Source: Chryseobacterium sp. MYb7
Lineage (GTDB): Bacteria; Bacteroidota; Bacteroidia; Flavobacteriales; Weeksellaceae
Length of the DNA stretch: 64,000 nt
Direction: 5' to 3'
Assembly (NCBI RefSeq): GCF_002979455.1
Contig: NZ_PCOU01000003.1
Span: forward strand, 62,001 to 126,000
A program made the position numbers and the translations under genes. The first letter of the stretch is position 1, and every line of letters begins with the position of its first letter. The notes under the pieces were generated by a model. The model saw only the letters and a list, made by a program, of their open reading frames with translations, was not told the DNA's origin and did no database searches. Shown here piece by piece: positions 50,392-58,466 of this stretch.

Positions 50392-51134
50392 TATCCTGTA
50401 ATATTAATACTTCTTCCTCCATCAACAGTTAATTGCTGCCCCGTAATCCATCTTGATTGTTCTGAAAGTAAAAAGCTAACAGCTTCTGCAATATCATTTG
50501 GTAAGCCAATCCCTAAAGGGTATTGTGCAGACATACGCTGACTTACTTCTTCATTTTCAAAAATTGACTTTGTCATTTCTGTAATTACAGCACCTGGTAA
50601 AACAGAATTTATTCTAACTTTAGGAGCTAACTCAACAGCTAAGCTTCTCATTAATCCATCCAACGCTGCTTTAGAAGAGCCGTAAGTACTCATTGCTTTT
50701 GCACCACGATTACTAATATTGCTAGAAATTAAAACTACATTATTCAATGCTGAATTATTTGCTTTCTTATTTGTCAGCAGCTTTATAATGATATTGGCTG
50801 AAAATACATTGGTTTTGAAAGTTTCCAACATCAAATCCTGACTAACCAACTTTAGTGGAACCATTTTCATAAAACCTGCACAATGTACAAATTTCTGAAC
50901 TGCCAATTGATTCTCAGAAAGGAAATGCAAAATATTTTTCTCTAAATTATCAATATCAGAAAGATCCAAAGGCAAAATATATACTGAATTTTCCGTTGAA
51001 CATTTTGATTTTAAAGCTTCTAATTTCTCTGTATTTCTTCCGCTGAGAATAATGTCATATTGCTGGGACAATGTTATTGCTAACGCCTCCCCAATTCCTG
51101 CTGTAGCTCCTGTTAAAAAAAGTGTTTCTTTCAT
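50391..51134 (-). CDS. Short-chain dehydrogenase/reductase, FabG-like (second)
   Basis: The 247-residue reductase has the cofactor motif TGATAGIGEA (8-17), a SSNISNRG serine region and the catalytic YGSSK (about 156-160). SVLPGAV and LSEQSRWITGQQLTVDGG close the fold as in FabG proteins. It lies 6 bases after another SDR gene, and together they sit behind a ketoacyl synthase and two carrier proteins. The likely task is reducing a beta-keto thioester to the 3-hydroxy form, or interconverting hydroxyl stereochemistry. Confidence 0.87.
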   Translation of the reverse strand: MKETLFLTGATAGIGEALAITLSQQYDIILSGRNTEKLEALKSKCSTENSVYILPLDLSDIDNLEKNILHFLSENQLAVQKFVHCAGFMKMVPLKLVSQDLMLETFKTNVFSANIIIKLLTNKKANNSALNNVVLISSNISNRGAKAMSTYGSSKAALDGLMRSLAVELAPKVRINSVLPGAVITEMTKSIFENEEVSQRMSAQYPLGIGLPNDIAEAVSFLLSEQSRWITGQQLTVDGGRSINITG

Positions 51135-51140
51135 ATAAAA

Positions 51141-51902
51141 TTATTGTGCTGTAAAACCACCATCTACCGATAAAATACTTCCGGTTACCCATTTGCTCAT
51201 ATCTGATAATAAATAGGTAATTCCATAAGCAATATCTTCTGCCTCGCCCAATCCCAAAGGATGAAGTTGGTTTAATCTATCATTATACTCATTATCAAAA
51301 GACCCGGAAACATTATCTAACATCTCGGTTTTGATAAACCCGGGAGCTACACAATTCACACGAATATGTTTTGGTGCCAGTTCTATTGCCAATGACTTGG
51401 TAATACCGTGCAAAGCTGATTTGGACATTGCATAGGCTACATTTGCAGCAGAGCCTACTAATCCATAAACTGATGAAATAAAGACTACAGATGGATTTTC
51501 CAATTTATAGTTTTTATGCTTTGTAAATACTTTCGATAATTCTAGAGCAGCAACTGTATTTATTTTCAACACTTTCTCAACAGTATCTGTATTTAAAGTC
51601 TTTAATGGTGAAACATAAGGAATTCCGGCAATGTGTACCATCCCGTCCAAAGCACCAAAAGATTTTATCTTATCACCTACAGTATTTTTAATTCCATGAA
51701 TGTCTGATAAATCTATAGCAAGATAATCACATTTCTCATTACAGTCTTTCAAAGTTTCTTTCAACGAAGCTTCATTGATATCCAATAAAAGAAGCTTTGC
51801 ATTTAATGAAGATAAATACAAAGCTGTTGCTTTTCCAATTCCGGAACCTGCTCCTGTGATAAGGATTGATTTTTCAGAAAAGTCTAAAAAATTTTTATGC
51901 AT
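51141..51902 (-). CDS. Short-chain dehydrogenase/reductase, FabG-like (first)
   Basis: The 253-residue protein shows TGAGSGIGKA (16-25), an NTVAALELSK region, FISSVYGLVG with the catalytic Ser and the catalytic YAMSK. VNCVAPGFIKTEML and GSILSVDGGFTAQ complete the FabG-like pattern. It begins 8 bases inside the end of the second carrier-protein gene, a tight coupling. Sequence alone does not show whether it reduces a ketoacyl-ACP or a sugar. The carrier and KASIII neighbours favour the former. Confidence 0.87.
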   Translation of the reverse strand: MHKNFLDFSEKSILITGAGSGIGKATALYLSSLNAKLLLLDINEASLKETLKDCNEKCDYLAIDLSDIHGIKNTVGDKIKSFGALDGMVHIAGIPYVSPLKTLNTDTVEKVLKINTVAALELSKVFTKHKNYKLENPSVVFISSVYGLVGSAANVAYAMSKSALHGITKSLAIELAPKHIRVNCVAPGFIKTEMLDNVSGSFDNEYNDRLNQLHPLGLGEAEDIAYGITYLLSDMSKWVTGSILSVDGGFTAQ

Positions 51903-52116
51903 TTTGTCTGCTTAGAATTAATTGATGTAAGCCTTCAATTGTTTTAGCATCTGCAATCTCTGCATTGGTTAATGAAACTTGATACTCATCATCTGCCAAA
52001 GCAATAATTGATAGTGTAGTTAAAGAATCCCAAGCTTCAAAAGAAGTAAGTTCATCAGAAGGATTTACACTATCCACCTCCATTATTTCTGTCATTTGTT
52101 CTAAGAAATCTTCCAT
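51895..52116 (-). CDS. Acyl carrier protein 2
   Basis: The 73-residue acidic protein has the phosphopantetheine site in AWDSLTTLSII (Ser31) and the four-helix acidic profile of carrier proteins. Its WDSL motif resembles carriers used by dedicated polyketide/NRPS-like systems more than the housekeeping AcpP (DSLDTVEL). It lies between the KASIII and SDR genes, overlapping the SDR gene by 8 bases. A different carrier is encoded just upstream of KASIII, so the block has two. Confidence 0.85.
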   Translation of the reverse strand: MEDFLEQMTEIMEVDSVNPSDELTSFEAWDSLTTLSIIALADDEYQVSLTNAEIADAKTIEGLHQLILSRQNA

Positions 52117-52134
52117 AATTATATATTTTATTTT

Positions 52135-53202
52135 TTATTTATAAATAAGTTTGCAAAAGTCTAAATTTCCCAATTTCATAATAATAGTTCCCCATGTAAG
52201 TCCTACTCCGAAACCAGAAAAACATACTTTTAATTCTGAGTTTTCTAATTGTTCTCCTAAATTATAAGTAGTAACCACCGGAATAGTTACACCACTGGAG
52301 TTTCCAAAATTTTCTACTACATTGGATGGTAACTTTTCTCTGCTTACTCCAATTTTATCGGCTAATTTTTGTAGCATAAACCTGTTAGGCTGATGAAATA
52401 AGAAATAATCAATAGCTTCTACACTATCATTAGAGTTTTCCACAATATTTTTTATTTGTTCCGGAACCCTTGTCTGAACAAAATTAAATACATTATCTCC
52501 CTGCATTACCAAATGATTCTTACTTCTTTTATTCCCAAAAGTATCTTCATAAAGTTCGGCAGTTTCTTCAGTAATTGGCATTCTTGCACCGCCAGCAGGA
52601 ATATTAAGTGCCATTGCCCCACTTCCATCCATTCTTATTTCGCCAACTATAGACGTATTTTCATCCGTATTTTCAATAATTGTGATTGCTGCAGCATCTC
52701 CAATTAATGGATTGCTATTCCTGTCGAATTTTGAAACTTTCGGACTTAAAACATCTGCATTACACAAAACAACTTTGTTAACGCCTTCATTATTAAGCAA
52801 CATAAAAGCTTGCTGTAATCCTACAACAAAACCAGCACACCCCTGATTGATATCCAGACAGAATACACGTTCATCCAGCTCATATTTACCATGCAGTAAA
52901 TTACTTGTTGGCGGCATAATAAATTCTGGACTTTGGCTTACAAAAAGTAAAGCATCAATAGAATTTTTATCTAATAAATGATTATCGAATAAATAATCTA
53001 AGCCTGCCGCTACCAAATCAAAACTTGTAGTAGATTCTTCAGCTACAACTCTTTTGGATTTAAAGCCCATTGCAGCTTTTAGTTTTAAAGATTTGGCTTC
53101 AGAAAAGCTATAATTCTGCATCTCATCTTCAAACATAACTTCGTTTGAAGGCAAGATACTCAGTATACCTGTAATTTTTTTATTTGAAAAATTAATTTTC
53201 AT
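52135..53202 (-). CDS. 3-oxoacyl-ACP synthase III (FabH-like)
   Basis: The 355-residue enzyme has the full KASIII triad: Cys122 (DINQGCAGFV), His270 (FLFHQPNRF) and Asn301 (NFGNSSGVTIPV). It should condense a starter acyl thioester with malonyl-ACP to give a beta-ketoacyl-ACP. Compared with housekeeping FabH (about 320-330 residues) it is longer, and the motif is HQPN rather than HQAN. Both features are shared by KASIII-like enzymes of glycan-modification clusters. It overlaps the first carrier gene by a single base (TAATG), and the second carrier follows. It is very unlikely to be the cell's main FabH. Confidence 0.88.
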   Translation of the reverse strand: MKINFSNKKITGILSILPSNEVMFEDEMQNYSFSEAKSLKLKAAMGFKSKRVVAEESTTSFDLVAAGLDYLFDNHLLDKNSIDALLFVSQSPEFIMPPTSNLLHGKYELDERVFCLDINQGCAGFVVGLQQAFMLLNNEGVNKVVLCNADVLSPKVSKFDRNSNPLIGDAAAITIIENTDENTSIVGEIRMDGSGAMALNIPAGGARMPITEETAELYEDTFGNKRSKNHLVMQGDNVFNFVQTRVPEQIKNIVENSNDSVEAIDYFLFHQPNRFMLQKLADKIGVSREKLPSNVVENFGNSSGVTIPVVTTYNLGEQLENSELKVCFSGFGVGLTWGTIIMKLGNLDFCKLIYK

Positions 53203-53432
53203 TATTGTGCACCGTTCTTTTTAAGCAATGTCTCTATAGCATCTACAGACTCGAAATTCTCTGGTAAAATATCTGTACCATCTATTGAAATTGCAAAAGC
53301 CTCATCAAGTTCCGTTACCAATGTAATTAAATCAAAGGAGTCTAACATACCTTGAGAAATAAAGTTTGTTTCTGTTCCGAAATCGAACTCAGGACGAATT
53401 CCGTTTAATATTTCAATAATTTGGTTCTTCAT
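53202..53432 (-). CDS. Acyl carrier protein 1
   Basis: The 76-residue acidic protein carries MLDSFDLITLVTEL with Ser32 as the phosphopantetheine site. The DSFD version is common in D-alanyl or amino-acid carriers and in carriers paired with stand-alone ligases. It overlaps the end of the GNAT gene by 20 bases and the KASIII start by 1. The adenylation gene lies just upstream of the GNAT gene. A model in which the ligase loads this carrier fits, but is not proved. Confidence 0.85.
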   Translation of the reverse strand: MKNQIIEILNGIRPEFDFGTETNFISQGMLDSFDLITLVTELDEAFAISIDGTDILPENFESVDAIETLLKKNGAQ

Positions 53433-54243
53433 ATTTTTTATCTTTATTTATTAAAATCAAATTGTGCATGTCTTCTTCAACAAACCCAAAATGCTTATAT
53501 CTTTTTATAGCGTTTTCATTACTTTCAATTACCCAAAACAGCTCTCTCTTTACATTTTCACCGATATTGAAAAATAATTGAATAAGTTTTGATCCAATTT
53601 TTTTGTCGCGATAATTTGGATGTACAAACCAGTAGCGTAAGTGGCTGGTGATTCCGTGAGACTCAAAAACAATAAAACCCTGAATTTCATCATTATCCGA
53701 GAAATAATAGGTATTTTTATTATTAATAAACCCGTCTATCTCTTCCATTGTAGGAATTCGCTCAACAAATTTATCAAAATATTTTTTGTAAAGTTTCTGA
53801 AATTCCTTTTTCTTATCTACAGTGAGCAAATGAATATTCTCAAAATCTACTTCTTCTATCTCGTTTCTTATTTTACTCATTCTTACCATAGAAGAATATT
53901 TATAAAACCCATTTTGAAGGAAAGTTTCTTTAATATTTTGTAAATACTTAGAGCTTCCTGCGATTTCTACTGAAATATCTGCTGTCAGTTTTCGAATTTC
54001 GTTATTTAAAAAGAACTTTATTTCTGTAATGTCCGAAGCAATAAAATATAATCTCGTAAACCCATCATCACCTGTCAGCAAAAAACATGCTTTTTCTGTT
54101 TTAAATACCTGAATTTTATTTTCAGATAACAACTGATTAAATTGCAATTCAGTCATAAAGAAATTGGTTTTCATTTCTTTAGATTTTAACCTAAACAGTT
54201 CAGATTTTATATCGGAATAAGTAAAATGCTCAACGTGCTCCAT
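53413..54243 (-). CDS. GNAT-family acyltransferase with an extra N-terminal domain
   Basis: The 276-residue protein has a C-terminal GNAT fold (about 130-270) with the acyl-CoA/acyl-carrier pyrophosphate loop in WFVHPNYRDKKIGSKL (205-220) and a downstream WVIESNENAIKRYKHFGF. Residues 1-125 form an additional region of mixed alpha/beta character, possibly a second, degenerate GNAT fold. It lies 4 bases after the adenylation gene and overlaps the carrier gene by 20. A likely job is to transfer a group to or from an amino function, for instance a carrier-bound amino acid or the amino sugar. Confidence 0.8.
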   Translation of the reverse strand: MEHVEHFTYSDIKSELFRLKSKEMKTNFFMTELQFNQLLSENKIQVFKTEKACFLLTGDDGFTRLYFIASDITEIKFFLNNEIRKLTADISVEIAGSSKYLQNIKETFLQNGFYKYSSMVRMSKIRNEIEEVDFENIHLLTVDKKKEFQKLYKKYFDKFVERIPTMEEIDGFINNKNTYYFSDNDEIQGFIVFESHGITSHLRYWFVHPNYRDKKIGSKLIQLFFNIGENVKRELFWVIESNENAIKRYKHFGFVEEDMHNLILINKDKKYEEPNY

Positions 54244-54247
54244 TTTC

Positions 54248-55774
54248 TTATGCGTTAGCTTGTTGATTTAAAAATGCTCTGTCAATTTTACCATTGGGAT
54301 TTCTAGGCATTTCATCATAACGTATATAGACTGTTGGAATCATATATTTTGGCAGATTTGCTAACAATTCTTTTCTGAACACAGCAGGTTCTATATCTGT
54401 TGGGTTTTCGTAATATAAAACAATTTCCTTGTTGTCACGATTATAAACACAACATGCATTTTTAGCAATTTTCAGGGTATTTACAACAATATGCTCTATT
54501 TCACCCATCTCGATTCTATACCCTTGATGTTTGATTAATGTATCTTTTCGACCTTTGAAAATAATTTCGTTTCTTTCGTTAAGAGCAACTATATCTCCTG
54601 TTCTGTAAATAACTTCCGGATAATGTGTATTCAAAGGGTTTTGAACAAAAGCAGCGGCTGTTTTCTCAGGATTATTATAATAGCCTAAAGCTAATGAGCT
54701 TCCTCTTACACATAACTCGCCTTCTTCACCCTTTTCTGCCAATTTATCTTCATCAGTTATGATTAAGACATCCGTATTTCTATAAGGAATACCAATTGGA
54801 AGTGGCTCGTTATCTTCAAAATCTCTATCAACAATGAAGTATGTACAATCTAGAGTAATCTCAATAGGTCCGTAAAGATTTGCAAACTTTGTATGGGTAA
54901 GTGTTTTTTTCCAATAATTAAATTGTTTTGTAGGAAAAACCTCTCCTGCAAACCAAACCAACTTCAAGGTATCAAGATTTACTTTTGTAAGTAAATCCAT
55001 ATTGGCGATGTTTACCATTATAGTAGGAACCCAGAAGATAAAACTTACTTTGGTTCTTTGCATTTCCTCTAATATTTTTATAGGAAATGCTGCCATATTT
55101 TCTGGTAAAACCACAATACAGCTTCCTTTAGAAATCAACATGCAAAGTTCATAGCTAAAAATATCAAAAATTACAGGTGACAAAGACCCAATAACTTCGT
55201 TTTCTGAAAACTGAAAAATTTCATCAGAAACCTCAATAAAATCTACAAAACTTCTATGATTAAGTGCAACGGATTTTGGTGTTCCCGTAGAGCCTGAAGT
55301 ATTGATTACACAAGACATATCAGTATCAATACTTCTCAGTTGTAATCTTTCTAATAATTGCTTATCCTTTGATTGGTTATCAAAATCTAATTCGTCAATA
55401 AGAATGATTTTATCTGCAGCATAAATTCCCTCCAGTCCTTTTAGCAAATTTTTAGTTGTAATGATAAACTCCGGCTGAACCAAATCCAAAATATTCTCAA
55501 CACGCTGTGAAGGACTTTTTATATCTAAATTAAGATAAGCATTTCCTGTAATCATTACGCCTAAATCTACTATAACACAGTTAATAGATTTTGGAAGATA
55601 TACAGCAATAGGTTTATTAATTACATCAGATTTTTCAAGAATCAAATTCCCTAAAATACAAATGTTTTTATATAATTGATTAAATGTAATTTCTTTATCA
55701 TTTTCGATAACAGCAGTTATATTTCCTTTTTGTTTTACTGTTTCGATCAAGTATTCGATTAAGTTTCTTTTCAT
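54248..55774 (-). CDS. Stand-alone adenylation enzyme (amino-acid- or acyl-carrier ligase, DltA-like)
   Basis: The 508-residue protein has the full A-domain set: P-loop NTSGSTGTPKS (158-168), SYEL-type A4 region with Asp204 in VIFDIFSYEL, NLYGPIE (299-305), YRTGD (390-394), GRKDTLIKHQGYRIE (408-422) and the catalytic Lys496 in NPNGKID. Asp204 aligns with the residue that holds the alpha-amino group in NRPS and DltA A-domains, which points to an amino-acid substrate. No carrier domain is fused, so it must load a separate one, most likely the product of 53202-53432. It lies 9 bases after the PglC-type gene. Confidence 0.85.
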   Translation of the reverse strand: MKRNLIEYLIETVKQKGNITAVIENDKEITFNQLYKNICILGNLILEKSDVINKPIAVYLPKSINCVIVDLGVMITGNAYLNLDIKSPSQRVENILDLVQPEFIITTKNLLKGLEGIYAADKIILIDELDFDNQSKDKQLLERLQLRSIDTDMSCVINTSGSTGTPKSVALNHRSFVDFIEVSDEIFQFSENEVIGSLSPVIFDIFSYELCMLISKGSCIVVLPENMAAFPIKILEEMQRTKVSFIFWVPTIMVNIANMDLLTKVNLDTLKLVWFAGEVFPTKQFNYWKKTLTHTKFANLYGPIEITLDCTYFIVDRDFEDNEPLPIGIPYRNTDVLIITDEDKLAEKGEEGELCVRGSSLALGYYNNPEKTAAAFVQNPLNTHYPEVIYRTGDIVALNERNEIIFKGRKDTLIKHQGYRIEMGEIEHIVVNTLKIAKNACCVYNRDNKEIVLYYENPTDIEPAVFRKELLANLPKYMIPTVYIRYDEMPRNPNGKIDRAFLNQQANA

Positions 55775-55783
55775 ACTATTTTT

Positions 55784-56389
55784 TTAATTATTCCCATTAA
55801 ACCCTTCCATTGTAACCTGGCCTTCTTGAGAAATTCCTTCTCTGATAATTACTTTTTTAATGGTTAAGAAATATATTTTGATGTCCAAAATTAAGGATAT
55901 ATTATCCACATACCAAACATCTAATTCAAATTTGTGCATCCATGAAATAGCATTTCTACCATTAATTTGTGCCCAACCAGTAATTCCTGGACGAACTTCG
56001 TGACGACGCATTTGAACTTCATTATAAAGAGGCAAATATTGTGGTAATAAAGGCCTTGGTCCAATTAAAGCCATATCTCCTTTTAACACATTTATCAATT
56101 GTGGTATTTCATCCAAAGAAGTTTTTCTGACAAATGCTCCAATGGGTGTTAGGCGTTCTGCATCAGATAATAAATTGCCCTTCACATCTTTCTTATCATT
56201 CATTGTTTTGAACTTGATAATTTTAAAAATCTTTCCGTTCAAACCTGGTCTTGCCTGAAAAAAAAATGGTTTTCCTTCATTTACAAAATACAATCCTATA
56301 CTTACGAATATAAATACGGGTGAAAGTAGAACCAATCCAATGAGTGCTGCTAAGAAATCAAAGACGCGTTTGAAAAAATTTTTATACAT
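55784..56389 (-). CDS. PglC-type initiating sugar transferase
   Basis: The 201-residue monotopic membrane enzyme has an N-terminal re-entrant hydrophobic helix (10-32) and the family motifs [16 protein letters not shown]-like [36 protein letters not shown], and [19 protein letters not shown]. These match PglC, which moves diNAc-bacillosamine phosphate (or a related 4-amino sugar) to undecaprenyl phosphate. It is the best candidate for starting the repeat unit. The aminotransferase and PglD-type genes at 47983-49783 could supply its substrate; the 4,6-dehydratase is not in the window. Confidence 0.88.
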   Translation of the reverse strand: MYKNFFKRVFDFLAALIGLVLLSPVFIFVSIGLYFVNEGKPFFFQARPGLNGKIFKIIKFKTMNDKKDVKGNLLSDAERLTPIGAFVRKTSLDEIPQLINVLKGDMALIGPRPLLPQYLPLYNEVQMRRHEVRPGITGWAQINGRNAISWMHKFELDVWYVDNISLILDIKIYFLTIKKVIIREGISQEGQVTMEGFNGNN

Positions 56390-56401
56390 ACACGGAACAA
56401 A

Positions 56402-57301
56402 TTAAAATTTTAATAAATTCAATACTGCAAAAATGAGAAACTTTTTTTTATCCCTCATCAATTCTGTGTTATATTTTAAGATAACTTTATTTCTTGCAAT
56501 ATATCCTTTCAAAAATTGCTGATAGATTGAATAAGCCTCTGAGTTTTTATTTAAATATTTAATATAGTTTTTTGCATGATTCTGATAGTACCCATTAAAT
56601 ACTTCTGAAGATTTTTCTTTAATCGTATTCCATGATAATTTATTAAGATGCCCATGTACATTTTCCTGATGCAAACGATAATGGATATATGAATTCTTAT
56701 CTATAATTACTTTGTAATTTCTTGACCTGGCAAAAAAATAGACTAACCAATCATGCGAAAATCCTTTCCAATCTGAAGAATCAATAGTCTTTAAAAAGTC
56801 TTGCAAGTCTTTGGCAAACTTTTTTGTAAAAAGATAAGTACACCCTGCACTTCCCCCTTCAAATAAAAAATCAAATTCTTTTTGTGGAAAGTCTTTTTTA
56901 AGCTCACTAAAGATATCTGTTCCCATATCCCATTTTGTGAGGTTGGAACAATACAAATCTCTTTTTTCCTGTTGTAATAATTGAACTGCTTTATTCATCT
57001 TTTCGGGCAGCCATATATCATCCTGATCCGAAAATGCAACATATTCAAAATTTTCTTCAAAACGAAGATTAGCAACCATTTTCAAAAAATTCTTCGCCGC
57101 AGATCCCGTGCCTGGTGTATTTTTAGTGATAGATATCTCCGGATATTTGTTTTTAACAATATCTAGCGTACCATCTCTACTTCCATCATCTCCTACCACA
57201 ATGTCTACTATAACATTTGTTTGGTTAAGAATAGAGTCTACTTGCTCCTGAATATATTTTTCGCCATTATAAGTAGCCAATAAAATTTTTATTCTCTCCA
57301 T
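56402..57301 (-). CDS. Family-2 glycosyltransferase
   Basis: The 299-residue GT-A enzyme has the start MERIKILLATYNGEKYIQEQ, the DDGSRDGT nucleotide-sugar motif (about 38-45), SDQDDIWLP (metal and substrate binding, near 92) and HDWLVYFFA. This matches rhamnosyl- or related transferases acting on O-antigen. There is no membrane domain. It lies between the EpsG-type polymerase (18-base gap) and the PglC-type gene (12-base gap). Donor and linkage cannot be inferred. Confidence 0.88.
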   Translation of the reverse strand: MERIKILLATYNGEKYIQEQVDSILNQTNVIVDIVVGDDGSRDGTLDIVKNKYPEISITKNTPGTGSAAKNFLKMVANLRFEENFEYVAFSDQDDIWLPEKMNKAVQLLQQEKRDLYCSNLTKWDMGTDIFSELKKDFPQKEFDFLFEGGSAGCTYLFTKKFAKDLQDFLKTIDSSDWKGFSHDWLVYFFARSRNYKVIIDKNSYIHYRLHQENVHGHLNKLSWNTIKEKSSEVFNGYYQNHAKNYIKYLNKNSEAYSIYQQFLKGYIARNKVILKYNTELMRDKKKFLIFAVLNLLKF

Positions 57302-57319
57302 GAAATCTTTTTTTAAAAA

Positions 57320-58306
57320 CTATCGCAAATCCGGATGATTCCCTATAAAATTATAAACAAAATAAAGTACAGTCAAAATTACACACCTATTCAAAAAGCG
57401 ATCCAATTTTGTTATTGTATATGTGGGACTGATACTTAAAAAAGATATTGCGTAGATGGAAAATCGAAAAAACATCACTGGATTTATAATAAAAAAGGCC
57501 ACACATAGCAGATATAGAATAACAAATATTTTGGTGTATACAATTTTTTTATTAAAATAAAATATAAAAAATACTACCAAATTAAATATTGTAAAAAAAA
57601 TATAATGTGAAGCTGAAATTGCCCTATCCGATGTTGAATAGGAATCATATTTTAATAATAATGAAGAAAATATTGGAAGATTAGCAAACATGGCTATTAT
57701 CCCAACACCACCAAAGGCAAAAATGAAAAACCTTAAGTCTACTTTGTCATTTTTAAAAAAGGATGTAGCCAATGCCATTACACTACTTATGTGCATTAAA
57801 AGGGCTGCATATCCCCAATACCAGACTTTCCCTCTCTGAATATAATAGAAAAAAACAGTAACCAACATATATGCGGGACCATTTCTTATTAAGGTAAAAG
57901 CGATTAGAAAATAATACGTTGCATAAAAAAAAATTTTTTTCCATAGAGCAACATCTTTTAATGATGCCAACCATATAAAAAACAATGTACTAATAGCAAA
58001 ATTAAAATAATAAAGAATAGGAATTACCTCTTCCCAGCGAAAAAAGAACTCTAATAATCTTTTAATATAAAATAAATAAGGTTCTTTAAATATTTTGACA
58101 TAAAACGGTATATTATCTTCCATATAATTACCATAATTGTAATAATATGCACCGTAGTCTGCATTAGCCTCTAATGGAACCAAATATCTTGCAACAATTG
58201 CTGCAATACTATACAGAATAGCAAAAAATGCAAATGCAGGCTTAATCTTAAATTGATTTGCTAAAAGGATATATAACAATAATTGTAATACTATGAAAAA
58301 ATACAT
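57320..58306 (-). CDS. EpsG-family membrane protein, likely polysaccharide polymerase (Wzy)
   Basis: The 328-residue protein is almost entirely hydrophobic, with about ten membrane helices. EpsG features are visible: ADYGAYYYNYGNYMED (D-x-Y-x-Y motif near residue 50), LIRNGPAYMLV near residue 140 and a His-containing LLMHISSVMALA. EpsG proteins polymerise lipid-linked repeat units. With a flippase and two glycosyltransferases nearby, this completes a Wzx/Wzy-type pathway. The gene is strongly AT-rich compared with its flanks. Confidence 0.82.
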   Translation of the reverse strand: MYFFIVLQLLLYILLANQFKIKPAFAFFAILYSIAAIVARYLVPLEANADYGAYYYNYGNYMEDNIPFYVKIFKEPYLFYIKRLLEFFFRWEEVIPILYYFNFAISTLFFIWLASLKDVALWKKIFFYATYYFLIAFTLIRNGPAYMLVTVFFYYIQRGKVWYWGYAALLMHISSVMALATSFFKNDKVDLRFFIFAFGGVGIIAMFANLPIFSSLLLKYDSYSTSDRAISASHYIFFTIFNLVVFFIFYFNKKIVYTKIFVILYLLCVAFFIINPVMFFRFSIYAISFLSISPTYTITKLDRFLNRCVILTVLYFVYNFIGNHPDLR

Positions 58307-58466
58307 TTACTTTCTTTTAATAAAATTTGAAGTAAGTTACCAATTTTGTATGATCTAAATAATAGATTCTTTGATTCTATTTTAGTTACCAATTACTTAA
58401 GTACTTTATCTTCATTGTATGATTCAGGTTTAATCAATTATTTCTGATAAAGTTTTGTATTAACAA
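58307..58466. other. AT-rich gap within the polysaccharide locus
   Basis: This 160-base break interrupts an otherwise tightly packed gene series. TTAGTTACCAATT-like words occur twice (around 58335 and 58383). I see no coding sequence or exact promoter box. Confidence 0.4.

Noticed and set aside
52135-53202. KASIII as the housekeeping FabH
   Set aside because: It is longer, has HQPN in place of HQAN, and sits in a glycan locus with its own carriers rather than with plsX or rpmF.
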